NCBI GenBank assembly: GCA_003149835.1 | Contig: QAMX01000038.1 | Location: forward strand, 1 to 15,985 | Direction of reading: 5' to 3' | Source of the DNA: Clostridiales bacterium | GTDB lineage: Bacteria > Bacillota > Clostridia > Oscillospirales > QAMX01 | Length of the DNA: 15,985 bases | Part shown: in pieces, positions 6,160-12,250 of the stretch | Numbering within the stretch: position 1 is the first letter of the stretch | How the letters are laid out: each line of letters begins with the position of its first letter | Translations under genes and position numbers: made by a program | Notes under the pieces: generated by a model | What the model saw: the letters and a program-made list of their open reading frames with translations, nothing else | Told to the model about the DNA's origin: nothing | The model's database searches: none

Positions 6160-8541
6160 TCAGACGCGCGCCCGCAGAAAGTCCTTGATGCCGGCGATAC
6201 TGGCGTGTTTGACCGCGCCGTCTTCCGCGACGGCGATCAGCGTCGGAGCCTGCTTGACGCCGTATTGCCGCGCCAGCTCGGCGTTCTCAGCCGCGTCGAG
6301 CTTGGTATACGCGATCTGCGCGTTTTTCAGAAGCACCTCCGCAACCTTGCAGTTCGGACAGGTCTTGGTCGTAAAGAGCAGGTACTGCGCCTCGGCGTCT
6401 GGCGCGCAGGCGGGGCATTCGTCCGCTTCCTCCTGCTGCTGCGCGGCGGCGCGCTCACGGCGGAGCTTGGAGTTCGGGATGTCGTAGACGGCGCGCTCCT
6501 TGAATTCCTGCGCTTTGCCGTCGTTCCAGTTCTGGACGGGGCGGTAGTAACCGGTGATTCGGCTGTATACCTCCGTCTTCTCGCCGCAGTGCGGGCATTC
6601 GTAGACCTCGCCGGAGAGATATCCGTCGTTTTTGCAGACCGAATAGGTCGGCGACAGCGTGTAGTAGGGCAGCGTATAGTTCTCCGCGATCTTGCGCACG
6701 AGCGCGGCGGCGGCGCGCCAGTCGGGCAGCTTTTCGCCGAGGAAAGCGTGGAACACCGTGCCGGAGGTGTAGAGCGTCTGCAACTCGTCTTGGATGTCGA
6801 GCGCCTCAAAGATATCCTCGGTAAAGCCGACCGGCAGATGCGAGCTGTTGGTATAATAGGGAGCCGCGTCCGGCTTGGAGGCGGTGATGATGTCGGGATA
6901 GCGCGCGCGGTCGTGCTTGGCGAGACGGTACGCCGTGGATTCCGCCGGAGTGGCCTCTAAGTTGTAGAGGTCGCCGTACTGCTCCTGATAGTCGGAGAGG
7001 CGCTCGCGCATGTGATTCAGCACGTCCTTGGTGAACTGCTGCGTCCTTTTGTGCGTCATATCGGCGCGCAGCCACGAGGCGTTGAGTCCCGCCTCGTTCA
7101 TGCCGAGCAGGCCGATGGTCGAAAAGTGATTGTCAAAGGTGCCGAGGTAGCGCCGCGTGTAGGGATACAGCCCCTCGTTGAGCAGCTTGGTAATGATCGT
7201 GCGCTTGACTTTCAGCGAGCGCGCGGCGATGTCCATCATCTTATCGAGCCGTTTATAGAAATCCGCTTCGTTTTCAGCCAGATAGGCGATGCGCGGCATA
7301 TTGATCGTCACAACGCCGACCGAGCCGGTGCTTTCGCCGCTGCCGAAAAAGCCGCCGGATTTTTTCCGCAGCTCGCGCAGGTCGAGACGCAGGCGGCAGC
7401 ACATGCTGCGGATGTCGCTGGGCTCCATATCGCTGTTGATGTAGTTGGAGAAATACGGTGTGCCGTACTTGGCGGTCATCTCGAACAGCAGGCGGTTGTT
7501 CTCGGTCTCGGCCCAGTCAAAATCCTTGGTGATCGAATACGTCGGAATCGGATACTGGAAGCCGCGGCCGTTGGCGTCGCCGTGGATCATGACCTCGATG
7601 AACGCCTTGTTGACCATGTCCATCTCATGCTTGCAGTCTTTGTATTTGAAGTCCATCTCCTTGCCGCCGACGATGGCGTTCTGCTCGGCGAGATCGGGCG
7701 GAACCGTCCAGTCGAGGGTGATGTTGGAGAATGGCGCCTGCGTGCCCCAGCGGCTCGGCGTGTTGACGCCGAAGATAAACGACTCGATGCATTTTTTGAC
7801 CTCGCGGTAGGAAAGGTTATCGGCCTTGACAAACGGCGCGAGATAGGTATCGAAGGAGGAAAACGCCTGCGCGCCGGCCCATTCGTTCTGCATAATGCCC
7901 AAAAAGTTGACCATCTGGTTGCACAGCGTCGCCAGATGGCTGGCGGGAGCGGAGGTGATCTTTCCCGGAATGCCGCCCAGCCCTTCCTGAATCAGCTGCC
8001 GCAGCGACCAGCCCGCGCAGTAGCCTGTGAGCATGGAGAGGTCGTGGAGATGGATGTCGGCGTTCTGGTGCGCGTTGGCGATTTCCTCGTCGTAGATTTC
8101 CGAGAGCCAGTAATTGGCGGTGATCGCGCCGGAGTTGCTGAGAATCAGGCCGCCGACGGAATACGTGACGGTGGAGTTTTCCTTGACGCGCCAGTCCGTG
8201 GCCTTGACGTAGCTGTCGACGAGTTCTTTATAGTCTAAAATCGTCGATTTCATATTGCGGATCTTCTCCCGCTGCTTGCGGTAGAGGATATACGCTTTGG
8301 CGACGTCGGAATATCCGGCCTGCACGAGAACGTTCTCGACGCTGTCCTGGATATCCTCGACGGCGATGAGCGAGTTTTTGATCTTCGGCTCGAAATCCGC
8401 CGTGACCTTTAAAGCGAGCAGATCGATGACGCCGGGATGATACTGCTTGTCCTGCGCCTCGAACGCCTTGGTAATAACCGCACTGATCTTGGCAATGTCA
8501 AATTCGACGACCTTGCCGTCGCGCTTGGTGACCTGATACAT
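6160..8541 (-). CDS. nrdD: Anaerobic (class III) ribonucleoside-triphosphate reductase fused to a redoxin domain
   Basis: A 793-residue glycyl-radical enzyme that reduces ribonucleoside triphosphates to deoxyribonucleotides without oxygen. An ATP-cone (about 1-92) gives allosteric control. The catalytic core contains Cys175 (in LTGYC) and the Cys381-Cys382 pair (MCCRL). The glycyl-radical loop SRITGYYRPV places the radical at Gly664. Metal-site cysteines are Cys636, Cys649 and Cys652. After an Ala/Gln/Glu linker that carries an extra CPAC (709-712) comes a thioredoxin/glutaredoxin-like domain (about 719-793) with CPNC at 728-731 and a cis-Pro candidate at 766 (QAPT). The stretch before INMPR reads GESTGSVGVV, not the Asn-bearing GRxNxGVV that I recall for formate-dependent enzymes, which fits a redoxin-dependent subtype. 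ATG has GGAGGT 9 nt upstream. Genes for activase and TrxB flank it. Confidence 0.96.
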   Translation of the reverse strand: MYQVTKRDGKVVEFDIAKISAVITKAFEAQDKQYHPGVIDLLALKVTADFEPKIKNSLIAVEDIQDSVENVLVQAGYSDVAKAYILYRKQREKIRNMKSTILDYKELVDSYVKATDWRVKENSTVTYSVGGLILSNSGAITANYWLSEIYDEEIANAHQNADIHLHDLSMLTGYCAGWSLRQLIQEGLGGIPGKITSAPASHLATLCNQMVNFLGIMQNEWAGAQAFSSFDTYLAPFVKADNLSYREVKKCIESFIFGVNTPSRWGTQAPFSNITLDWTVPPDLAEQNAIVGGKEMDFKYKDCKHEMDMVNKAFIEVMIHGDANGRGFQYPIPTYSITKDFDWAETENNRLLFEMTAKYGTPYFSNYINSDMEPSDIRSMCCRLRLDLRELRKKSGGFFGSGESTGSVGVVTINMPRIAYLAENEADFYKRLDKMMDIAARSLKVKRTIITKLLNEGLYPYTRRYLGTFDNHFSTIGLLGMNEAGLNASWLRADMTHKRTQQFTKDVLNHMRERLSDYQEQYGDLYNLEATPAESTAYRLAKHDRARYPDIITASKPDAAPYYTNSSHLPVGFTEDIFEALDIQDELQTLYTSGTVFHAFLGEKLPDWRAAAALVRKIAENYTLPYYTLSPTYSVCKNDGYLSGEVYECPHCGEKTEVYSRITGYYRPVQNWNDGKAQEFKERAVYDIPNSKLRRERAAAQQQEEADECPACAPDAEAQYLLFTTKTCPNCKVAEVLLKNAQIAYTKLDAAENAELARQYGVKQAPTLIAVAEDGAVKHASIAGIKDFLRARV

Positions 8542-8701
8542 GAATTTCCGACCTCCGTAAATTATAGTGTGATCAATAAAATAATTATATATCGAGAGGT
8601 ATCTCTTTCTTTCCTTTGTTCCATTCAGGTTGGGAAGACAGACCGCCCTCGTAAAATGCCTGACTTCGTATGCCGTCTGTTTTCATACGGCCGCGCTCCG
8701 G
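8542..8701 (-). other. nrdG-nrdD intergenic spacer
   Basis: The 160-nt spacer has no convincing terminator. A 6-bp hairpin (8667-8672 with 8684-8689) lies just after the nrdG stop. The half nearer nrdD is AT-rich and holds TATAAT on the minus strand at 8561-8566, but no acceptable -35 and almost no room before the ribosome site. I favour read-through from the nrdG promoter, with an extra internal promoter possible but unsupported. Confidence 0.5.
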
Positions 8702-9412
8702 TTATTCCACGCCGCGCAGAGCCGCCGCCGGGATATAGGGCCGCACCGCGCTCAGCATACGGCGCAGCGTCTCCGGCTCGTGCGCATGCAGCCCCGGCGC
8801 GAGGATGTCGCCGGAATCGGTAAAGCTTTGCAGAAAATATTTCTCCGCGCCTGCGAGCCAGCGGCCGATCGCCTCGATGTCGCTGATGGTGTGCAGCTCG
8901 CGCACGACCGTGGTGCGGAATTCATACCGGCCGCTGAGAGAGCGCAGAAAATCGACGCTTTCGCAGACCGGAGCCATATCGTAAACCGGTCTGCCGATGG
9001 TTTCGGCGTATCTGTCCGGCGCGTTTTTGACGTCCATGGCGACGGTATCGACCAGCCCCCCGGCGACCAGCTCTTTGAGCCGCGCCGGCAGACTTCCGTT
9101 GGTGTCGAGCTTGACGGAATAGCCGAGCTCCTTGACGCTGCTCAGAAACGCTTTCAGCCCCTCTTGCAGCAGCGGTTCGCCGCCGGTTATGCAGACGCCG
9201 TCGAGAACGCCCGTCCTCTTGCGGAGAAAAGCCAGAACCTCGTCTGCGGGAATCGCGGGCGGCGCGCCGACCGGCGGAACGCCGGGCCTGTGCGCAAGGG
9301 AGGCGTTGTGGCAGAACGGACAGGCAAAGTTACAGCCGTCGGTGAACACGGTGCAGGCGACTTTGCCCGGATAGTCGAGCAGGGTGAGCTTTTGCAGCCC
9401 GCGGATAATCAT
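8702..9412 (-). CDS. nrdG: Anaerobic RNR-activating radical-SAM protein
   Basis: A 236-residue radical-SAM activase that uses a [4Fe-4S] cluster and S-adenosylmethionine to make the glycyl radical on NrdD. The cluster motif CNFACPFC gives Cys27, Cys31 and Cys34, and the SAM-binding GGEP is at 77-80. The opening GLQKLTLLDYPGKVACTVF is typical of the longer NrdG2-type activase (TIGR02495), distinct from the short E. coli form. ATG is preceded by AAAGGG at about 9 nt. It is the first gene of the nrdG-nrdD-trxB unit. Other glycyl-radical activases are similar, but the adjacent nrdD settles the assignment. Confidence 0.94.
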   Translation of the reverse strand: MIIRGLQKLTLLDYPGKVACTVFTDGCNFACPFCHNASLAHRPGVPPVGAPPAIPADEVLAFLRKRTGVLDGVCITGGEPLLQEGLKAFLSSVKELGYSVKLDTNGSLPARLKELVAGGLVDTVAMDVKNAPDRYAETIGRPVYDMAPVCESVDFLRSLSGRYEFRTTVVRELHTISDIEAIGRWLAGAEKYFLQSFTDSGDILAPGLHAHEPETLRRMLSAVRPYIPAAALRGVE

Positions 9413-9476
9413 AGAAAAAACCCTTTCTGGCGGGGATCACGCGGCGGAAGCAACCGCGCGCAGTCATCGCGGCGGC

Positions 9477-9496
9477 GCGGCGGTTTTTGCCGCCGC
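9477..9496 (-). other. GC-rich hairpin in the nrd operon leader
   Basis: In the roughly 118-nt leader, 9477-9483 pairs with 9490-9496 (7 bp, all G-C, 6-nt loop). The left arm is followed by another copy of the same GCGGCGG-type segment (about 9468-9475), so alternative pairings exist. No T-run follows on the minus strand in the right place for a simple terminator. Confidence 0.45.
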
Positions 9497-9536
9497 AAAA
9501 AACAGCCATTCGCGCGCGACGTCTCTGTGCCTGAGT

Positions 9537-9565
9537 ATTGTAGCACAGCTGTGCCGGGATGTCAA
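9537..9565 (-). promoter_or_regulatory. Sigma-A promoter of the nrdG-nrdD-trxB operon
   Basis: On the minus strand a perfect TTGACA (9560-9565) and TACAAT (9537-9542) are spaced by 17 bp. The spacer contains a perfect 12-bp palindrome, GCACAGCTGTGC (9543-9554). The start is expected near 9530. Confidence 0.92.
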
Positions 9566-9572
9566 GAGCAAA

Positions 9573-9588
9573 TCACAATATATAGGCA
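9573..9588. promoter_or_regulatory. Proximal NrdR box
   Basis: TCACAATATATAGGCA matches 12 of 16 positions of the NrdR consensus ACACWATATATWGTGT. The ATATAT core starts at 9578, exactly 32 bp from the core of the distal box, and lies 8 bp upstream of the -35. Confidence 0.75.
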
Positions 9589-9604
9589 TATCGTTTTGGA
9601 ATAA

Positions 9605-9620
9605 ACACAATATATTGTTA
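9605..9620. promoter_or_regulatory. Distal NrdR box
   Basis: ACACAATATATTGTTA matches 14 of 16 positions of the NrdR consensus. Pairs of boxes about three helical turns apart are the usual NrdR operator, so this pair predicts NrdR repression of the operon. An adjacent inverted repeat TAGTTA-N7-TAACTA (9621-9639) has no known reader. Confidence 0.82.
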
Positions 9621-9706
9621 TAGTTAGTATTGATAACTAATTAGTTTCAGCGATGGGAACAGCCGGCCGGCGCGTAGAAATTGGAGGATTTTACCGGCAG
9701 CCGCGC

Positions 9707-9735
9707 TTGACAGCGCGATTGTACGCGTATATAAT
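9707..9735 (+). promoter_or_regulatory. Perfect-consensus promoter of the glycosylase gene
   Basis: TTGACA (9707-9712) and TATAAT (9730-9735) are both perfect and are separated by 17 bp. The start near 9742 gives a leader of about 55 nt. The NrdR boxes lie roughly 90-130 bp upstream, too far for direct repression of this promoter by simple occlusion. Confidence 0.93.
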
Positions 9736-9753
9736 TACGGTAATCAACAAAAC

Positions 9754-9776
9754 GCGCCGGCGTTCGGAGCCGGCGC
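9754..9776 (+). other. Leader hairpin before the glycosylase ribosome site
   Basis: Positions 9754-9761 pair with 9769-9776 (8 bp, all G-C, 7-nt loop). The hairpin ends 6 nt before the GGAGGG ribosome site (9783-9788). It could stabilise the 5' end or tune translation. Confidence 0.6.
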
Positions 9777-9797
9777 AGAGCGGGAGGGCGCGCGGAA

Positions 9798-10280
9798 TTG
9801 CGGCAGGTGCATACGTTGGCTCCGGTGTACGACGAGCGGTCTGAGGTGTTGATCTTAGGCAGCTTTCCGTCGGTCAAATCGCGCGAATCGGGGTTTTATT
9901 ACGCGCATCCGCAAAACCGTTTCTGGAAGCTGCTGGCCGCGCTGTACGAAGCAGACGAGCCGCGCACAAACGATGACAGGCAGGCGTTTCTGCTTGACCG
10001 CTGCATCGCCCTCTGGGACGTGATTCAGAGCTGCGAGATCACCGGTTCGGGCGACGCCAGCATTCGCAGCGCCGTGCCCAACGACCTGACGCCGCTCCTG
10101 CGTTCAGCCGAAATCCGCCGCATCTTCGCCAACGGCAGAACCGCCGAAGCCTTATACCGCCGCTTTTTGCTGCCGGTATGCGGCCGAGAGATCACCGCCC
10201 TGCCCTCGACGAGTCCGGCCAACGCCGCGTATACGATGGAGCGGCTGCTCGCGGCGTGGCGCGCGGTGCGGGACGTCTGA
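9798..10280 (+). CDS. DNA-deoxyinosine (hypoxanthine) glycosylase, UDG superfamily family 6
   Basis: A 160-residue base-excision repair enzyme expected to remove hypoxanthine, the deamination product of adenine, from DNA. It has the family pattern VLILGSFPSVKSRE (17-30), GFYYAHPQNRFW (32-43), ALWDVIQSC (71-79), PNDLTPLL (94-101) and the closing LPSTSPANA (135-143). Asn40 in HPQNRFW matches the Asn that I recall as catalytic in this family, which lacks the motif-1 Asp of classical uracil glycosylases. The start is TTG at 9798, with GGAGGG 9 nt upstream; the next in-frame GTG is 9 nt further and spaced worse. It shares a divergent intergenic region with the nrd operon and is probably cotranscribed with the next gene (68-nt gap). 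Activity on uracil or xanthine cannot be excluded. Confidence 0.88.
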   Translation: MRQVHTLAPVYDERSEVLILGSFPSVKSRESGFYYAHPQNRFWKLLAALYEADEPRTNDDRQAFLLDRCIALWDVIQSCEITGSGDASIRSAVPNDLTPLLRSAEIRRIFANGRTAEALYRRFLLPVCGREITALPSTSPANAAYTMERLLAAWRAVRDV

Positions 10281-10348
10281 TTGCCGGGGCATGCCGCGCT
10301 TTCCATCGCCGGCGGCTTCATACAAAATTGAAAAGAGGGATTTTTGCC

Positions 10349-11584
10349 ATGCTTCCTTATTACCGCGTCAGCTCCGACTGTCAGGCAGGGTTGATCGAGG
10401 AGCTTGAAAAGCTGATGATCTACGACTGTCACGAGCATCTGCCGCCCGAAAAGGCGCGCCTGCAAAGCGCGCCCGACGCGTTTACGATCTTTTCTCACTA
10501 TTGCCAGCACGATCTCTACACGGCCGGCATGGCTTTGGAGACGCGCGACAAGGTGCTTTGGGAGCGCGCGGACCTCGACTGGAAGTGGCGCGAATTTAAG
10601 CCGTATTACCAAAAATGTAAGGACACCGCGTATTTTCGCGCCGCGCACATCACCTTGAAGCGCTTTTATGGCGCCGACGAATTGACCGACGAAAATTACC
10701 GCGCCGTTTCCGAGCGCGTCGCGGCCGCAAATACCGAGGGGCTCTACCGGCGTGTTCTCCGCGACGCCTGCGGAATCGTCTGCTCGCTGAACTGCGACGG
10801 CCCGCTCGACGACACCGACGGCGGTCTGCTGCGGCAGAGCGTGCGCGCGCGCGAGGTCACGAGCCGAAAAAACCTGACCGCTCTGCTCGGCTCGGAGCCG
10901 GACGGCACAGCGACGATGGACGATGTGGACGCCGCGCTGGAACGCTTTATCGCGGAGGCTGCCGCCGGCGGCGCTTTCGGCGTCAAGTACATGCCGGTGT
11001 TTTTTCAAAATGCGACCCGCGGCGAAGCCGCGGAGACGCTTGCCCAGCTCTGTAAAGACGGCGGCAAAACTCTCCCGCGTTCGAATCCGCTCAACGACTA
11101 TCTTTTGACAAGACAGATGCGCCTCGCGCATGACCGCGGGCTGGTCAACGCCGTTCACACCGGCTACTGGAACGATTACCGCGAGCTCTCGCCGGCCAAT
11201 CTTCTGCCGGTCATCATGCAGAACCGCGACATCCGCTTTGACGTCTATCACGTCGGTTACCCGTATGTCCGCGAGGCGATTATGCTCGGCAAGGTGTGGC
11301 CGAACGTGCGGCTGAACATGGCGTGGACGTATCTGATCAGCCAGTCCTTCGCGGCGGACGCGCTCGGCGAGATGCTTGAAATGCTTCCCGACAACAAAAT
11401 TCTCGGCTTCGGCGGCGATTATTACGTCATCGAAAAGGTCTTCGGCCACCTCTGCATGGCGCGCGAGACGATTGCTTCGGTGCTCGCGGACAAAATCGCA
11501 AGGCGCGAGCTGACGGCGGAGCGGGCGCTTCGCATAGCCGAGAAAATGCTGTGCGATAACCCCAAAGAGTTTTACAGACTGTAA
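10349..11584 (+). CDS. Amidohydrolase-family metal-dependent hydrolase of unknown substrate
   Basis: A 411-residue cytoplasmic TIM-barrel enzyme of the amidohydrolase superfamily (Amidohydro_2 / uronate-isomerase-like group). Metal-site candidates appear in the expected order: HxH in YDCHEHL (His28, His30), Lys213 in GVKYM, His270 in VHTGYWND, His301 in DVYHVGYP, and Asp357 in GFGGDYY. The spacing suits a one- or two-metal centre. Family members include uronate isomerase and decarboxylases or hydrolases of cyclic compounds, so the reaction may not be hydrolysis. The start at 10349 was chosen for the GAGGG 9 nt upstream; the open frame extends further 5' but would overlap the glycosylase gene. 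It follows the glycosylase with no terminator between them and ends at a strong terminator. No sugar-pathway neighbour hints at the substrate. Confidence 0.82.
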   Translation: MLPYYRVSSDCQAGLIEELEKLMIYDCHEHLPPEKARLQSAPDAFTIFSHYCQHDLYTAGMALETRDKVLWERADLDWKWREFKPYYQKCKDTAYFRAAHITLKRFYGADELTDENYRAVSERVAAANTEGLYRRVLRDACGIVCSLNCDGPLDDTDGGLLRQSVRAREVTSRKNLTALLGSEPDGTATMDDVDAALERFIAEAAAGGAFGVKYMPVFFQNATRGEAAETLAQLCKDGGKTLPRSNPLNDYLLTRQMRLAHDRGLVNAVHTGYWNDYRELSPANLLPVIMQNRDIRFDVYHVGYPYVREAIMLGKVWPNVRLNMAWTYLISQSFAADALGEMLEMLPDNKILGFGGDYYVIEKVFGHLCMARETIASVLADKIARRELTAERALRIAEKMLCDNPKEFYRL

Positions 11585-11592
11585 GTGCCATT

Positions 11593-11637
11593 CGGACGGC
11601 GCGCTGTCAAAACCGGCCGCCGTCCGTCTGTTTTTTT
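11593..11637 (+). terminator. Rho-independent terminator after the amidohydrolase gene
   Basis: Positions 11593-11601 and 11618-11626 form a 9-bp GC-rich stem with a 16-nt loop, followed within 4 nt by T7 (11631-11637). It closes the glycosylase-amidohydrolase unit. Confidence 0.9.
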
Positions 11638-11861
11638 CGGCGAGGGCGGGCGGCGGCGTCTGATGAAAATCGCCGCCCCGGTAACGTCCTCGCTTGTCTC
11701 CCCGGCGCGTGTCCGCATTTGGACTCGCCGCACGCCGGCAAGGTTTACGCTTTGTAAAAATCACGGCGGCCGGTTTTATCATTCCGCCGCCGTCTTTAAA
11801 AAGCGTTGCGCCCGCAGCAACGCCTGGGCGGATATTTTTTTGTCATCTGTGCGGAAAGTAC
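11638..11861. other. Gene-free spacer with several hairpins
   Basis: I see no credible gene here. Three inverted repeats stand out: 11648-11655 with 11671-11678 (8 bp), 11763-11770 with 11786-11793 (8 bp; its minus-strand side is followed by ATTTTTAC), and 11803-11809 with 11817-11823 (7 bp, with a T7 run about 11 nt further on). The last could be a back-up terminator. No known small-RNA family is recognised. Confidence 0.4.
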
Positions 11862-11906
11862 TTGCAAAGTTTATAAATTTAGTATATCCTATATAGAGTG
11901 GATATA
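11862..11906 (+). promoter_or_regulatory. Candidate ireB promoter with an overlapping inverted repeat
   Basis: TTGCAA (11862-11867) and TATCCT (11885-11890) are 17 bp apart in a very AT-rich stretch. Other -10 choices are possible nearby. A perfect 7-bp inverted repeat, TATATCC (11883-11889) and GGATATA (11900-11906), covers the -10 and the expected start, so it is a plausible operator. Confidence 0.45.
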
Positions 11907-11907
11907 T

Positions 11908-11940
11908 AAGCGCCGTTCGTTGGGCGGTAAAGCGGCGCTT
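11908..11940 (+). other. Leader hairpin upstream of ireB
   Basis: Positions 11908-11915 pair with 11933-11940 (8 bp, 17-nt loop). It would lie near the very 5' end of the ireB transcript. No T-run follows, so it is not a terminator. Confidence 0.4.
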
Positions 11941-11981
11941 GTCCCGATTCTTGACTGCACCGCCGGAACGGAGCGCTCATT

Positions 11982-12233
11982 ATGCTTGGAGGAGACACCA
12001 GAAAATTCAATATCCCAGCCGACAACGAGAGCGAGATGAAAATCCTTCTCACCGCGGTATATGACGCGTTGAAGGAAAAGGGCTACGACCCGATCAGCCA
12101 GATCGTCGGCTATATCCTCTCCGAAGATCCCGGCTATATCACCAACCACAAGAACGCCCGCAGCATCATCCGCCATATCGACCGGGACGAACTGTTGCAG
12201 GTGCTTGTTAAAAATTATCTCAACGCGAAATAG
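11982..12233 (+). CDS. ireB: IreB-family regulatory phosphoprotein (UPF0297)
   Basis: An 83-residue cytoplasmic protein of the IreB/YrzL family. In Enterococcus the family member is phosphorylated by the Ser/Thr kinase IreK (PrkC type) and affects cephalosporin resistance. Family marks are VYDALKEKGYDP (26-37), QIVGYILSEDPGYIT (40-54), NHKNARSIIR (55-64) and the ending DELLQVLVKNYL. Thr6 in the N-terminal DTRKF region is near the usual phosphorylated Thr site, but I cannot confirm it. Length is close to the normal 85-90. The ribosome site is GGAG (11970-11973), 8 nt before ATG. The usual next gene in Firmicutes is the Holliday-junction resolvase ruvX; here it is an aldo/keto reductase 17 nt downstream. 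Confidence 0.92.
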   Translation: MLGGDTRKFNIPADNESEMKILLTAVYDALKEKGYDPISQIVGYILSEDPGYITNHKNARSIIRHIDRDELLQVLVKNYLNAK

Positions 12234-12250
12234 GGCGGGAGGTTTGTCCT

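Noticed and set aside
5170..6960. Long open frame on the plus strand opposite trxB and nrdD (596 codons), and similar frames at 7012-8238, 373-1515 and, on the minus strand, 3699-4607, 10025-11782 and 14366-15796
   Set aside because: Each lies opposite or across a gene with clear family motifs, has Arg/Ala/Gly-biased composition typical of antisense frames in GC-rich DNA, and shows no recognisable domain.
8555..8605. NrdR-like boxes directly upstream of nrdD (ACACTATAAT and CGATATATAA)
   Set aside because: Only partial matches, and their spacing of about 27 bp is not a whole number of helical turns. The pair upstream of nrdG is far better.
9384..9623. Short plus-strand open frame over the nrd leader and promoter
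   Set aside because: It covers the promoter and NrdR boxes of the opposite strand and has no ribosome site or recognisable product.
11763..11793. Hairpin as a minus-strand terminator
   Set aside because: No minus-strand gene lies upstream that would need it, so it is listed only as a spacer hairpin.
11585..11896. Small open frames of 60-103 codons in the spacer before ireB
   Set aside because: They run through a terminator and several hairpins, lack ribosome sites, and have no family resemblance.
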